Source: Acidimicrobiia bacterium
Lineage (GTDB): Bacteria; Actinomycetota; Acidimicrobiia; Acidimicrobiales; VFJN01
Assembly: GCA_009694375.1 (NCBI GenBank)
Contig: SHVB01000014.1
Span: 1-64,000 of the forward strand
Direction of reading: 5' to 3'
DNA: 64,000 nucleotides
Shown here: in pieces, positions 1 to 7,878 of the stretch
How positions within the stretch are numbered: the stretch's first letter is position 1
Layout of the letters: each line of letters begins with the position of its first letter
The notes under the pieces: model-generated
What the model saw: the letters and a program-made list of their open reading frames with translations, nothing else
The model's database searches: none
What the model was told of the DNA's origin: nothing
Translations under genes and position numbers: made by a program

Positions 1-193
1 CGGCAAGGCGTAGGCGAAGCACGCAGCGCTCACCGGGTACGCATCGCAAACCGCCTTCGCTCTCCCTAGCGGGCCATCAAAGAACATGCTCGGGGGCGAC
101 CCGGCGGGTACCTCCTGGTCCGCTACTGGTCTGACGACCGAGAGGCCACGTGCGCCGTTGGCCGGAAATCGGCCCCTACCAGGGATTACTTTG
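1..193. other. no gene recognised at left edge
   Basis: I see no convincing reading frame, tRNA or known structured RNA on either strand between the window edge and the tRNA-Thr gene. I compared it by eye with the conserved cores of SRP RNA, tmRNA and RNase P RNA and found none of them. Confidence 0.4.
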
Positions 194-266
194 AGCCCGA
201 GAGGAGAGTCGAACTCCTGACCTACGCATTACGAGTGCGTTGCTCTACCAACTGAGCTACCCGGGC
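194..266 (-). tRNA. tRNA-Thr (anticodon CGT)
   Basis: A complete cloverleaf can be read on the minus strand. The 7-bp acceptor stem pairs GCCCGGG with CTCGGGC (one G-T pair). The anticodon stem ACGCA/TGCGT encloses loop CTCGTAA, giving anticodon CGT, and the T-loop reads TTCGACT. The 3' CCA is not encoded. It lies 45 nt downstream of the delta-prime gene on the same strand, so it may be cotranscribed or have its own promoter. Confidence 0.95.
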
Positions 267-311
267 GGGATCCGGCAGGTTACCCGAGGCCGCTGGCCCA
301 CCAACAAGGCG

Positions 312-1379
312 CTACCGGTCCACTGCCGGCAGTTGGGCGAATAGTGCCTGCAGGAGGAGGCTCTCATTCGGGAACCGGTGCAGAGCCCTTGCAGCCTCCT
401 CAATGCGGTGAATGGCATCGACCACCTGGTCGGCGTGGCGGGCCACCGCCAGCGCGTCGCGATACACGCCGGCGAAGGTGGCCAAGGCGAAACGGAGCTC
501 GGCCGTGCGATGACGCCGCACCTCGCGCTTGTGACGATCCTCAAGCTCCTTCTTTCCGCTCCCCCGCTGCCCGTAGCGCTCGATCCGTTCCTGAAGTTCG
601 ACGGCTTCCTGCTCGTGGCGCTGATCAATCACCTGTTGGGCATCGTCGATCAACCCCTTGACCTCCAGGGCCATCTCCACCGCCCGGGCACCCGTGCCGT
701 TGAGGCGAGCGGGCATCGCCGAGAGCGCCGCGGCCCGCACGGCGAAACGGGCGTCGGTCGCTAGCAGGCGGGCCCGATCGAGGTCACCGGCGGCGGCGGC
801 GGCCACCTCACTGGCTTGATCGGGGGCAATGCCCTCGGCGACGAGCCGCTCAACCACCGCGGCAAGTGGCACGGGACCCAGATCAATCCGCACCGAGCGC
901 GAGGCAATCGTTACCAACTCCGGGGGCACATCCTCGGCCAGGATCACGAAGAACGTGGACGCCGGCGGCTCCTCCACGTACTTCAGGAGGATGGCGCCAA
1001 ACCGGTCGATCAGATGAAAGTCCTCCAACACCAGAACCTTGCGATTGCCCTCGGCGGGCGAGCGGGCCGCCTTAGCCACGATGGCCTTAGCCGTAGGCAC
1101 ATCAATGCGCCCCTGGGCCGTAGTGGCCTCAAAAATGTGCAGATCGGGGTGCTTCTCGGCCAGCGCCAGTTGCACATGACGGTGGGCCTCCTCACCCGTG
1201 GAATCGGCGGAAAGCAGGAGCGCAGCGAAGGCCCGGGCCGCCACCCGTTTTCCCGACCCCGATGGACCCACCAGCAGATAAGCGTGCACCGGGGCCTCCG
1301 CCGCCGCACTCAGGTGGGCCACGGCCTGGGGCTGCCCCACTACATCGGCCCACACATCGATCTCAGCGGCCGCGGTCAC
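312..1379 (-). CDS. holB: DNA polymerase III subunit delta'
   Basis: Clamp-loader subunit that works with tau/gamma and delta to load the beta sliding clamp. The AAA+ N-terminus has a P-loop-like GPSGSGKR (about residues 38-45) after the typical DVVGQPQAV start, followed by a lid and a helical C-terminal region rich in charged residues, as in actinobacterial HolB. I chose the GTG at 1379 because the family begins just before VWADVVGQ; an in-frame ATG at 1460 would add 27 unlike residues and overlap tmk. It follows tmk on the same strand, and tRNA-Thr lies just downstream. Predicted length is 355 aa. Confidence 0.88.
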   Translation of the reverse strand: MTAAAEIDVWADVVGQPQAVAHLSAAAEAPVHAYLLVGPSGSGKRVAARAFAALLLSADSTGEEAHRHVQLALAEKHPDLHIFEATTAQGRIDVPTAKAIVAKAARSPAEGNRKVLVLEDFHLIDRFGAILLKYVEEPPASTFFVILAEDVPPELVTIASRSVRIDLGPVPLAAVVERLVAEGIAPDQASEVAAAAAGDLDRARLLATDARFAVRAAALSAMPARLNGTGARAVEMALEVKGLIDDAQQVIDQRHEQEAVELQERIERYGQRGSGKKELEDRHKREVRRHRTAELRFALATFAGVYRDALAVARHADQVVDAIHRIEEAARALHRFPNESLLLQALFAQLPAVDR

Positions 1380-1420
1380 TCCGAGAGCATGCCAGCCAGC
1401 ACCCGGTCGGTGCCCAACCT

Positions 1421-2035
1421 TCAGACCAGGTCGGGAAAGCGGATGCTGATGACCTGCCAAATCTGCTCGGCCACGCGGTCTTCATCCTGCGTACCGTCGA
1501 TGATCGCCCAACGATCTGGATCTTCGATGGCCTGGCGCAAGAAGCCGTCGTGCACCCGCTGATGGAACGCAGCCCCCGCCGACTCCACCCGGTCCTTAGC
1601 CCGAACGAGCCGCTGTTCGGCCACCGACGGCGTGACCTCAAGGAGGAACACGAGGTCGGGCCACAGCCCATCGGCAGCCCAGCGCGAAAGCCGCTCCACC
1701 TCGCCGGCGGGAAGTTGGCGGCCGTAGCCCTGATACGCCACCGACGACCCGACGTACCGATCGGTGATGACCGTGCGGCCGGCCGCCATCGCCGGACGGA
1801 TCACTTCCACCACGTGCTGAGCGCGATCCGCCGCCATCAGCAGCGACTCGGCCCGATCGCTGATCGCCAGAGCCTCAGTATCAAGGAGCAACTGACGCAG
1901 TTGCGCCCCCAGCACCGAATCGCCCGGCTCGAAGGTGAAGAGCGCGCTTGCCCCAAGCCGGGCGGCCAAGCGGCGAGCCTGGGTGGACTTTCCACTCCCC
2001 TCCCCGCCCTCAAAGGCGATCAGGTAGCCGCTCAT
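1421..2035 (-). CDS. tmk: thymidylate kinase
   Basis: Phosphorylates dTMP to dTDP for DNA synthesis. The 204-aa length is normal for the family. Motifs in order: P-loop GGEGSGKSTQ (residues 10-19), the DRY motif (92-94) in TDRYVGSSVAYQG, and a short lid region with basic residues. Its ATG overlaps the stop codon of the upstream MFS gene by ATGA, so the two are translationally coupled. In Streptomyces, as I recall, an MFS-like membrane region and the kinase are one polypeptide; here they are separate. Confidence 0.93.
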   Translation of the reverse strand: MSGYLIAFEGGEGSGKSTQARRLAARLGASALFTFEPGDSVLGAQLRQLLLDTEALAISDRAESLLMAADRAQHVVEVIRPAMAAGRTVITDRYVGSSVAYQGYGRQLPAGEVERLSRWAADGLWPDLVFLLEVTPSVAEQRLVRAKDRVESAGAAFHQRVHDGFLRQAIEDPDRWAIIDGTQDEDRVAEQIWQVISIRFPDLV

Positions 2036-3606
2036 TCGTCGGCCTCGTGTTCCTTTGCCTCACGCTCATAGTTGCGGCGAGATTCAGTAATGGGCGCCGT
2101 GAGACCGGAAACCAGTTCGGCACCCTCTTGCAGCAGAAACTTGTCGAGAGCACTGGGGGATTCGTCGCTCAGCGCAACGGTGTAGGCCTGTCCGGCCCGG
2201 AGCGATAACACCGCCAGCACCCCCGCCCCCAGGATGATCACGCCAGCCAGCCACAAGGTGAGACGCACCCCGGGGATGGCCACACTCACCCCACCAATAT
2301 CCACTGCGCCGCCGAACAAGTTCTGACTCAGCCGCCCCAAGGCAGCGGCGAGGAAGGGGCCCACCGCAAAAGCGATAAGCACACAGAAGCGCGCCAGCGT
2401 GTACAACGCCGAGAAGATCCGACCTCGCAGTTCGTCGTCCACGCTCTCGTGTAACAGGGTGAACCCCAGGACGTAGACCGACCCGGCGCACACCCCCATC
2501 ATCCCGACGAACAACGAGGCGGCGCCGAGCGCCGACATCGAAGCCGCCAGGATGAGGGACGCGCCCGCCCCGAACACCGACCAGGTGAAGACCCGCGCCT
2601 TGGGGATGTGGCGCTGGAACACCGACAGCAGCACCACTCCCACCGCCACACCGCAACCGAGCGCAAAGATCAACAGCCCGAAGCCCGCCGTGCCGGCATC
2701 GAGTACCTGATCAGCGAAGATCGGTCCGAGCGGCACCAACATGCCCCCACCCACCAGTCCAGTGGCGAGACCCACGTTCACTGCCCGCACGACGGGGTTC
2801 ACAAAAATGAACTTCCACCCCTCCTTGAGTTCGTGGAAGGCCTGGCCGAAATCCATGCGCCGCCCGTCCGCCGAAGCCTTGCGCTCGTTCTTCGGGAGGG
2901 TGAGTTTGGAAATCATGAAGGCCGAGAGCAGGAAGGTAGCGGCATCCACGTAGAAGGCCAGGCCGACCTGATTGGTGCGCAAGGCGTCAAAGGCGTCGAT
3001 CTTGCCCAGGGCCGCGCTGATACCGGCAAGCACCGAGAACAACCCGGCGGCGATAGGCATCGTGCCGTAGGCAGCCACCAGTGACAGTGAATTGGCCGTA
3101 GTGAGGTGGCTGGCCGGCACGAGGTTGGGCACCGACGCTTCCTTCGCTGGGGTCCACAACAGGGTGAAACACTCCAGCACCAACGAGGCGACGACTAGGC
3201 CGAACACCGTGTCGACGAAGGGAAGGGTGAGCAACACCGCCGCTCGTCCGAGGTCGCAGCACACCATCACGCGTTTGCGGTCGAATCGATCGGCGACCAC
3301 CCCCGATGCGGCACCGAAGAAGAAGCCGGGGATGATGCGCGCCGACATCACCAACCCCACCGCCGTAGCCGCGCCCTTCTGACCACCGATATAGGCAGCC
3401 AAGGACGCGATGGCGAGGAATCCCAGCCAGTCACCGATGGAGGAGGCCACCTGCGTGAGCCAGAGGTGGAAGAACTGGGGCGAGCCGAATATCCGGACGC
3501 GGAAACCGACCCTTTCGCCTTGATCGCTGCCAAGGCTGGGGTCGATGGGCACTTTGCCGTCCGAGGGTTCGAGCCCGGGCAGCGGCACCTGGCGCGCTTC
3601 CGCCAT
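2032..3606 (-). CDS. MFS transporter (DHA3/EntS-like)
   Basis: Integral membrane transporter of about 524 residues with some 12 hydrophobic segments starting near residue 40. The pattern resembles the MFS_3/DHA3 group of drug and siderophore exporters, including the ASSIGDWLGFLA start and the VVADRFDRKRVMV loop between TM2 and TM3. The substrate is unknown. The ATG at 3606 has GGAGG only 2 nt upstream; a GTG at 3615 is the alternative. It sits 8-17 nt after topA and overlaps tmk by 4 nt, so topA-MFS-tmk-holB looks like one transcription unit. Confidence 0.8.
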   Translation of the reverse strand: MAEARQVPLPGLEPSDGKVPIDPSLGSDQGERVGFRVRIFGSPQFFHLWLTQVASSIGDWLGFLAIASLAAYIGGQKGAATAVGLVMSARIIPGFFFGAASGVVADRFDRKRVMVCCDLGRAAVLLTLPFVDTVFGLVVASLVLECFTLLWTPAKEASVPNLVPASHLTTANSLSLVAAYGTMPIAAGLFSVLAGISAALGKIDAFDALRTNQVGLAFYVDAATFLLSAFMISKLTLPKNERKASADGRRMDFGQAFHELKEGWKFIFVNPVVRAVNVGLATGLVGGGMLVPLGPIFADQVLDAGTAGFGLLIFALGCGVAVGVVLLSVFQRHIPKARVFTWSVFGAGASLILAASMSALGAASLFVGMMGVCAGSVYVLGFTLLHESVDDELRGRIFSALYTLARFCVLIAFAVGPFLAAALGRLSQNLFGGAVDIGGVSVAIPGVRLTLWLAGVIILGAGVLAVLSLRAGQAYTVALSDESPSALDKFLLQEGAELVSGLTAPITESRRNYEREAKEHEADE

Positions 3607-3623
3607 GCCCTCCACGTTAGGGG

Positions 3624-6329
3624 TCAGACGTCCGTAGCCGGGCCATCAGGCATCGGCGGGCGGGGTGGCCCAGGGGCCGCCTTGATGCCCATCGCCTTCT
3701 TGGTGGCCTTCGTGGCCTTGGTGGCCTTGGTGGCCTTCGTGGCCTTCGTGGCCTTCGTGGCCTTCTTGGTGGCCTTCTTGGTGGCGCCGCGCCGGGCCGT
3801 CTTCTTCACCGGGCCAGCATCGCGACGAATCTGCAAAAGTTCGGCAGCCCGCTCGATCGTCACGTTCTCCACCGAGTCGCCCTTGCGCAGGCTGGCGTTC
3901 GTCTCACCATCGGTGACGTACGGCCCGAAGCGCCCGTCCTTCACCACCACGAGTTTCTCCGACACTGGGTCGTTCCCCAGTTCCTTGAGCGGCGGGGCGG
4001 GGGCGGTCTTTCGGCGGCCGAACTTCTTCGGCTCGGCCAGCACCTTGACCGCATCTTCCACCGTGATGGTGAAGAGTTGCTCCTCGCGGTCCACGCTGCG
4101 GGTTTCCTCGCCCCACTTCACGAACGGCCCGTAGCGGCCATTGGCCGCGATGATGTCGCCACCGTCGGCGGGATGAGCACCCACCAGCCGCGGCAACCGC
4201 AGCAGCGCAAGCGCATCGTTGAGGGTAAGCGTGGACAGCGACATCGTCTGGAACAGCGACGACATCTTCGGTTTCACGCCATCGGGCAGGGTCTCGGCGT
4301 CGCCCAGTTGCACATACGGCCCAAACCGTCCGCTCTTGGCGAACACCGGCAGGCCCGTATCCGGGTCCTCGCCGAGCGGTTCGCCACCCTTGGGGGCCGA
4401 GAGGATCTCCACCGCGCGCTCCATGGTGAGTTCATCCAGCGGCAGATCCTCGGGGATCGAGGCCGTTTCCTCACCACGCTTGAGGTACGGGCCGTAGCGA
4501 CCGTTACGCAGAACGATCGGGACACCGTCGTCGTCGACCCCCAGCGGAATCGTGTTGATGGCCTCCGCATCGGCCTCTTCAAGAGCCTTGTCCTTGAGGC
4601 CCTTCACGCCCCGGCCGTCGTCGCCAAACCAGAAGTGCGTCAACCACGGAAGGCGAGCCTGACGACCGCCGGCGATTTCATCGAGATCGTCTTCCATGCG
4701 GGCGGTGAACTCGTAGTCCACCAGATGACTGAAGTGGTCCTCCAGCAGTTTCACCACCGCAAAGGCATCGGTGGTGGGCACGAGAGCCTGACCTTTTTTC
4801 CACACGTAGCCCCGAGCCTGAATGGTCTCCATCGTCGATGCGTACGTGGAAGGACGGCCGATGCCTTTTTCCTCCAGCATCTTCACCAGGGTGGCCTCCG
4901 TGTAGCGGAACGGGGGCTGGGTGGTGTGACCGGCAGCTTGCACCAAGGGGTTTGGCAACGCCTGGCCCTGCTCCAGATTCGGCAGTCTGGCCGTGTCGTC
5001 GCCACTCTCCTCAGCATCGTCTTCGCCTTTGAATCCGTACACCGCCTGCCACCCGGGGAAGGTGATGGTGCGGCCCGATGCCGTCCACTCGGTGGCCACT
5101 CCATCGGCCGTAGTGGCACCGATGCGAACGGTGACGGTGTTGCCCCGGGCGTCGGGCATCTGGCTCGCCACCGTGCGCTGGTAGATCAGTTCGTAGAGCC
5201 GCAGTTGATCGCCGCGGAGTTCCCCCCGCAACTGATCGGGGGTCCGGAACGTGTCCCCCGCCGGGCGAATAGCCTCGTGGGCCTCTTGCGCGTTTTTACT
5301 CTTCTTGGCGTAGGCGCGAGGCGTGTCGGTGAGGTAATCGGGTCCGAACTGACTCCCGATCACCTTCCGGGCGGCCGCAATGGCGGTACCGGACAACGTG
5401 GTGCTGTCGGTTCGCATGTAGGTGATATAGCCGTCTTCGTAGAGTCCCTGAGCCAGGCTCATAACCTGGCGGCTACTCATCCGCAGACGGGAACCACCCA
5501 CCTGCTGAAGGGTTGAGGTGATGAAGGGCGGCTTGGGGCGAGAGCTGTACGGCTTCGTCTCGGTGTTCGCCACGGCAAAGGCCTGGTCCGCCAACCCGCT
5601 CTGGAGACGCGCCGCGCTCACCTCGTCGAGGATGGCGATGTCGTCGCGCTTCGTGCCGCCCTGGGCGTTGAAGTCGCGACTGCCGGCCACGCGGTGGCCG
5701 TCGATGGTGGCGAGCGACGCCGTAAAGGCTGGATCAGTGGGGAAGGCGGCGCTGAGGTCCCAATAACCGGCCGCCACAAAAGCCATCCGCTCTCGTTCCC
5801 GCTCCACCACAAGACGGACGCTGGGCGACTGCACCCGACCGGCGGAAAGCCCCTGGCGGATCTTTCGCCAGCACACCTCCGACAGCGGATAGCCATAGAG
5901 GCGATCCACGATACGACGGCTCTCTTGGGCGTCGACGAGGCCGTAGTCGATGTCACGGGATTCAGCAATGGCCTGCTCGATCGCCGCCTTGGTGATCTCG
6001 TGAAACACCATGCGCTTCACCGGCACCGTCGGCTTGAGCACCTCGAGCAGATGCCATGAGATCGCTTCGCCCTCACGATCCTCATCAGTGGCGAGATAGA
6101 GCTGGTCGGCGCCCTTCAGCGCTTTCCGCAACTTGGCGATCACATCCTTCTTGCTGGCGTGCACCAGATATTCCACGGCGAAGTCGTTGTCGACGTCGAC
6201 GCTAAGGCCCTTGGGGGATAGGTCACGAATGTGTCCCATCGACGCCAAAACGGTGAACTCACCGCCGAGGAAACCCTCGATGGTTCGCGCTTTGGCTGGG
6301 GATTCGACGATCACGAGCGGCTTTGCCAC
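3624..6329 (-). CDS. topA: DNA topoisomerase I (type IA)
   Basis: Relaxes negatively supercoiled DNA through a 5'-phosphotyrosine link. The Toprim domain covers residues 1-115 (LVIVESPAKA; DEDREGEA at 82-89). The active tyrosine is Tyr304 in YITYMRTDS. Repeated C-terminal 'GRYGPYLK/GRFGPYV' modules match the actinobacterial TopA C-terminus, which lacks the Cys4 zinc fingers of E. coli. The last ~60 residues form a lysine-rich tail of T-K-A repeats ending in a Pro-rich segment. Length is 901 aa. The start is GTG at 6329. It is the first gene of the topA-MFS-tmk-holB unit. Confidence 0.97.
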   Translation of the reverse strand: MAKPLVIVESPAKARTIEGFLGGEFTVLASMGHIRDLSPKGLSVDVDNDFAVEYLVHASKKDVIAKLRKALKGADQLYLATDEDREGEAISWHLLEVLKPTVPVKRMVFHEITKAAIEQAIAESRDIDYGLVDAQESRRIVDRLYGYPLSEVCWRKIRQGLSAGRVQSPSVRLVVERERERMAFVAAGYWDLSAAFPTDPAFTASLATIDGHRVAGSRDFNAQGGTKRDDIAILDEVSAARLQSGLADQAFAVANTETKPYSSRPKPPFITSTLQQVGGSRLRMSSRQVMSLAQGLYEDGYITYMRTDSTTLSGTAIAAARKVIGSQFGPDYLTDTPRAYAKKSKNAQEAHEAIRPAGDTFRTPDQLRGELRGDQLRLYELIYQRTVASQMPDARGNTVTVRIGATTADGVATEWTASGRTITFPGWQAVYGFKGEDDAEESGDDTARLPNLEQGQALPNPLVQAAGHTTQPPFRYTEATLVKMLEEKGIGRPSTYASTMETIQARGYVWKKGQALVPTTDAFAVVKLLEDHFSHLVDYEFTARMEDDLDEIAGGRQARLPWLTHFWFGDDGRGVKGLKDKALEEADAEAINTIPLGVDDDGVPIVLRNGRYGPYLKRGEETASIPEDLPLDELTMERAVEILSAPKGGEPLGEDPDTGLPVFAKSGRFGPYVQLGDAETLPDGVKPKMSSLFQTMSLSTLTLNDALALLRLPRLVGAHPADGGDIIAANGRYGPFVKWGEETRSVDREEQLFTITVEDAVKVLAEPKKFGRRKTAPAPPLKELGNDPVSEKLVVVKDGRFGPYVTDGETNASLRKGDSVENVTIERAAELLQIRRDAGPVKKTARRGATKKATKKATKATKATKATKATKATKATKKAMGIKAAPGPPRPPMPDGPATDV
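3703..3786 (-). repeat. 9-bp tandem repeat in the 3' end of topA
   Basis: Seven perfect-length copies of GTGGCCTTS (plus strand) run head to tail from 3703 to 3765. Two further copies up to 3786 are separated by TTG triplets. In topA this encodes consecutive Thr-Lys-Ala units of the basic tail. The unit is a multiple of three, so copy-number change would alter tail length without a frameshift. Confidence 0.95.
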
Positions 6330-6439
6330 GGCGCAACATTGGCCCCAACCCCTGCCACCTTGTCAAACAACCCCCCGGTTCCCAGCGGGTTTTGGCCACT
6401 AGGGGGCCGGTACCAACCCCCCGCAGGATGCGTTGAGGA

Positions 6440-7621
6440 CTACAAGGTTTGGAGAAGAATGGCGTCGCCTTGACCGCCTCCGCCGCACAGCGCGGCGGCC
6501 CCGAGGCCACCACCCCGGCGAGCGAGTTCCAGCAAAATCGTGAGAGCCACGCGCGTGCCCGACATGCCCACGGGGTGACCGAGGGCAATAGCCCCGCCGT
6601 TCACGTTCACGATGTCGTCGCTAATGCCGAGATCCGCCATCGAGGCCAGACCCACCGCCGCGAACGCCTCGTTGAGTTCGAACAACGAAATGTCGCTCAC
6701 CGACTTCCCGGCCCGCTCCACCGCCTGTTTGATCGCGCGGGCGGGCTGCGTGAGGAGCGACGGATCCGGGCCGGCCACCTGGCCGTAGCCCACGATCTCA
6801 CCCAGGGGCTGCCTACCGAGTTTCTCAGCCATCGCCATGGAGGTGACGATGACCGCTGCACCGCCGTCGGAGATCTGCGAAGCGTTGCCCGCCGTGATGT
6901 TGCCGGCTTTGTCGAACGCCGGGCGCAGTTTGCCAAGCGACTCGGCGGTGGTATCTCCCCGAACCCCTTCGTCCGTATCAAAGATCACCGGATCGCCCTT
7001 GCGCTGGGGTACCTCTACCTTCACGATCTCGTTATCGAAGAGCCCATCCTTGGCGGCCCGGGCGGCGCGCTCGTGGGACATCGCCGCCAGCGCATCCTGC
7101 GGCTCCCGGGCCAGGCCCGCCGAGGCGGCGTACTTCTCCGTACCGGCACCCATCGCCACCTGATCGAAGGCACAGAAGAGACCATCGAACATCATCGAGT
7201 CGACCACTTTCTGATCACCGATGCGGAAACCAGCGCGGGCACCGGGGAGCAGATAGGGCGCCTGGGTCATGGATTCCATGCCTCCAGCCACCACGATGTC
7301 GGCCTCGCCCGAGCGAATCATCTGATCGGCGAGATGGATGGTGTTCAGTCCCGAGAGACACACCTTGTTGATGGTGCTCGCCGGCACCGACAGCGGGATA
7401 CCGCCATGCACGGCGGCCTGACGTGCCGCGATCTGACCCGCTCCGGCCTGAAGTACCTGCCCCATAAACACGTAATCCACCTGCTCCCCGGTGAGGCCCG
7501 CCCGGAGCAGGGCCTCCTTGATGGCGAAGCCGCCAAGTTCGGCCGCCGAGAACCCCGCCAGAGCACCGGACAACTTGCCGATGGGTGTGCGAGCGCCTGA
7601 GAGAATCACGGAACCAGCCAT
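6440..7621 (-). CDS. acetyl-CoA acetyltransferase (thiolase)
   Basis: Condenses two acetyl-CoA to acetoacetyl-CoA or runs the reverse thiolytic step of beta-oxidation. The 393-aa protein has all three thiolase signatures: nucleophile Cys88 in NKVCLSG, His349 in GGAIALGHPVG and Cys379 in ALCGGGG. The ATG at 7621 has GGGGGAAG 6-8 nt upstream and gives the usual MAGSVILSGARTPIG start; the frame stays open to 7768 but that extension is unlike the family. It is divergent from gltB. With the hydroxybutyryl-CoA dehydrogenase and Ccr elsewhere in the window it could supply C4 units to the ethylmalonyl-CoA pathway. Confidence 0.92.
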   Translation of the reverse strand: MAGSVILSGARTPIGKLSGALAGFSAAELGGFAIKEALLRAGLTGEQVDYVFMGQVLQAGAGQIAARQAAVHGGIPLSVPASTINKVCLSGLNTIHLADQMIRSGEADIVVAGGMESMTQAPYLLPGARAGFRIGDQKVVDSMMFDGLFCAFDQVAMGAGTEKYAASAGLAREPQDALAAMSHERAARAAKDGLFDNEIVKVEVPQRKGDPVIFDTDEGVRGDTTAESLGKLRPAFDKAGNITAGNASQISDGGAAVIVTSMAMAEKLGRQPLGEIVGYGQVAGPDPSLLTQPARAIKQAVERAGKSVSDISLFELNEAFAAVGLASMADLGISDDIVNVNGGAIALGHPVGMSGTRVALTILLELARRGGGLGAAALCGGGGQGDAILLQTL

Positions 7622-7878
7622 ACAACTTCCCCCAAAGAGACGTCGAGATACGAGGGTTGCATCGTACCGATCACCCGACCGCCGCGGCCAGACGACGTCG
7701 CAACGGCACCGTCCCCGCCCCCTCGGCGCGACCCAGATTTGCCCCCGGGGTGATAACGGCTGGCCCAATGCCCCGCCCGGTCGATAAGGTGTCTACCGCT
7801 GCAGCGGGCCATCGTCGTCCCACCGCAGAGCTTTGGACCTGAACGCTGATCCACCGCTCCCCGGGGGAATCGAACTTG

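Noticed and set aside
3703-3786. Regular repeats resembling a CRISPR or other array
   Set aside because: Nine-base units without spacers, in frame with the Lys-rich tail of topA. There is no CRISPR array or cas gene in the window.
4077-5516. 479-codon open frame antisense to topA
   Set aside because: Same reason: low-information antisense of a clear topA coding region.
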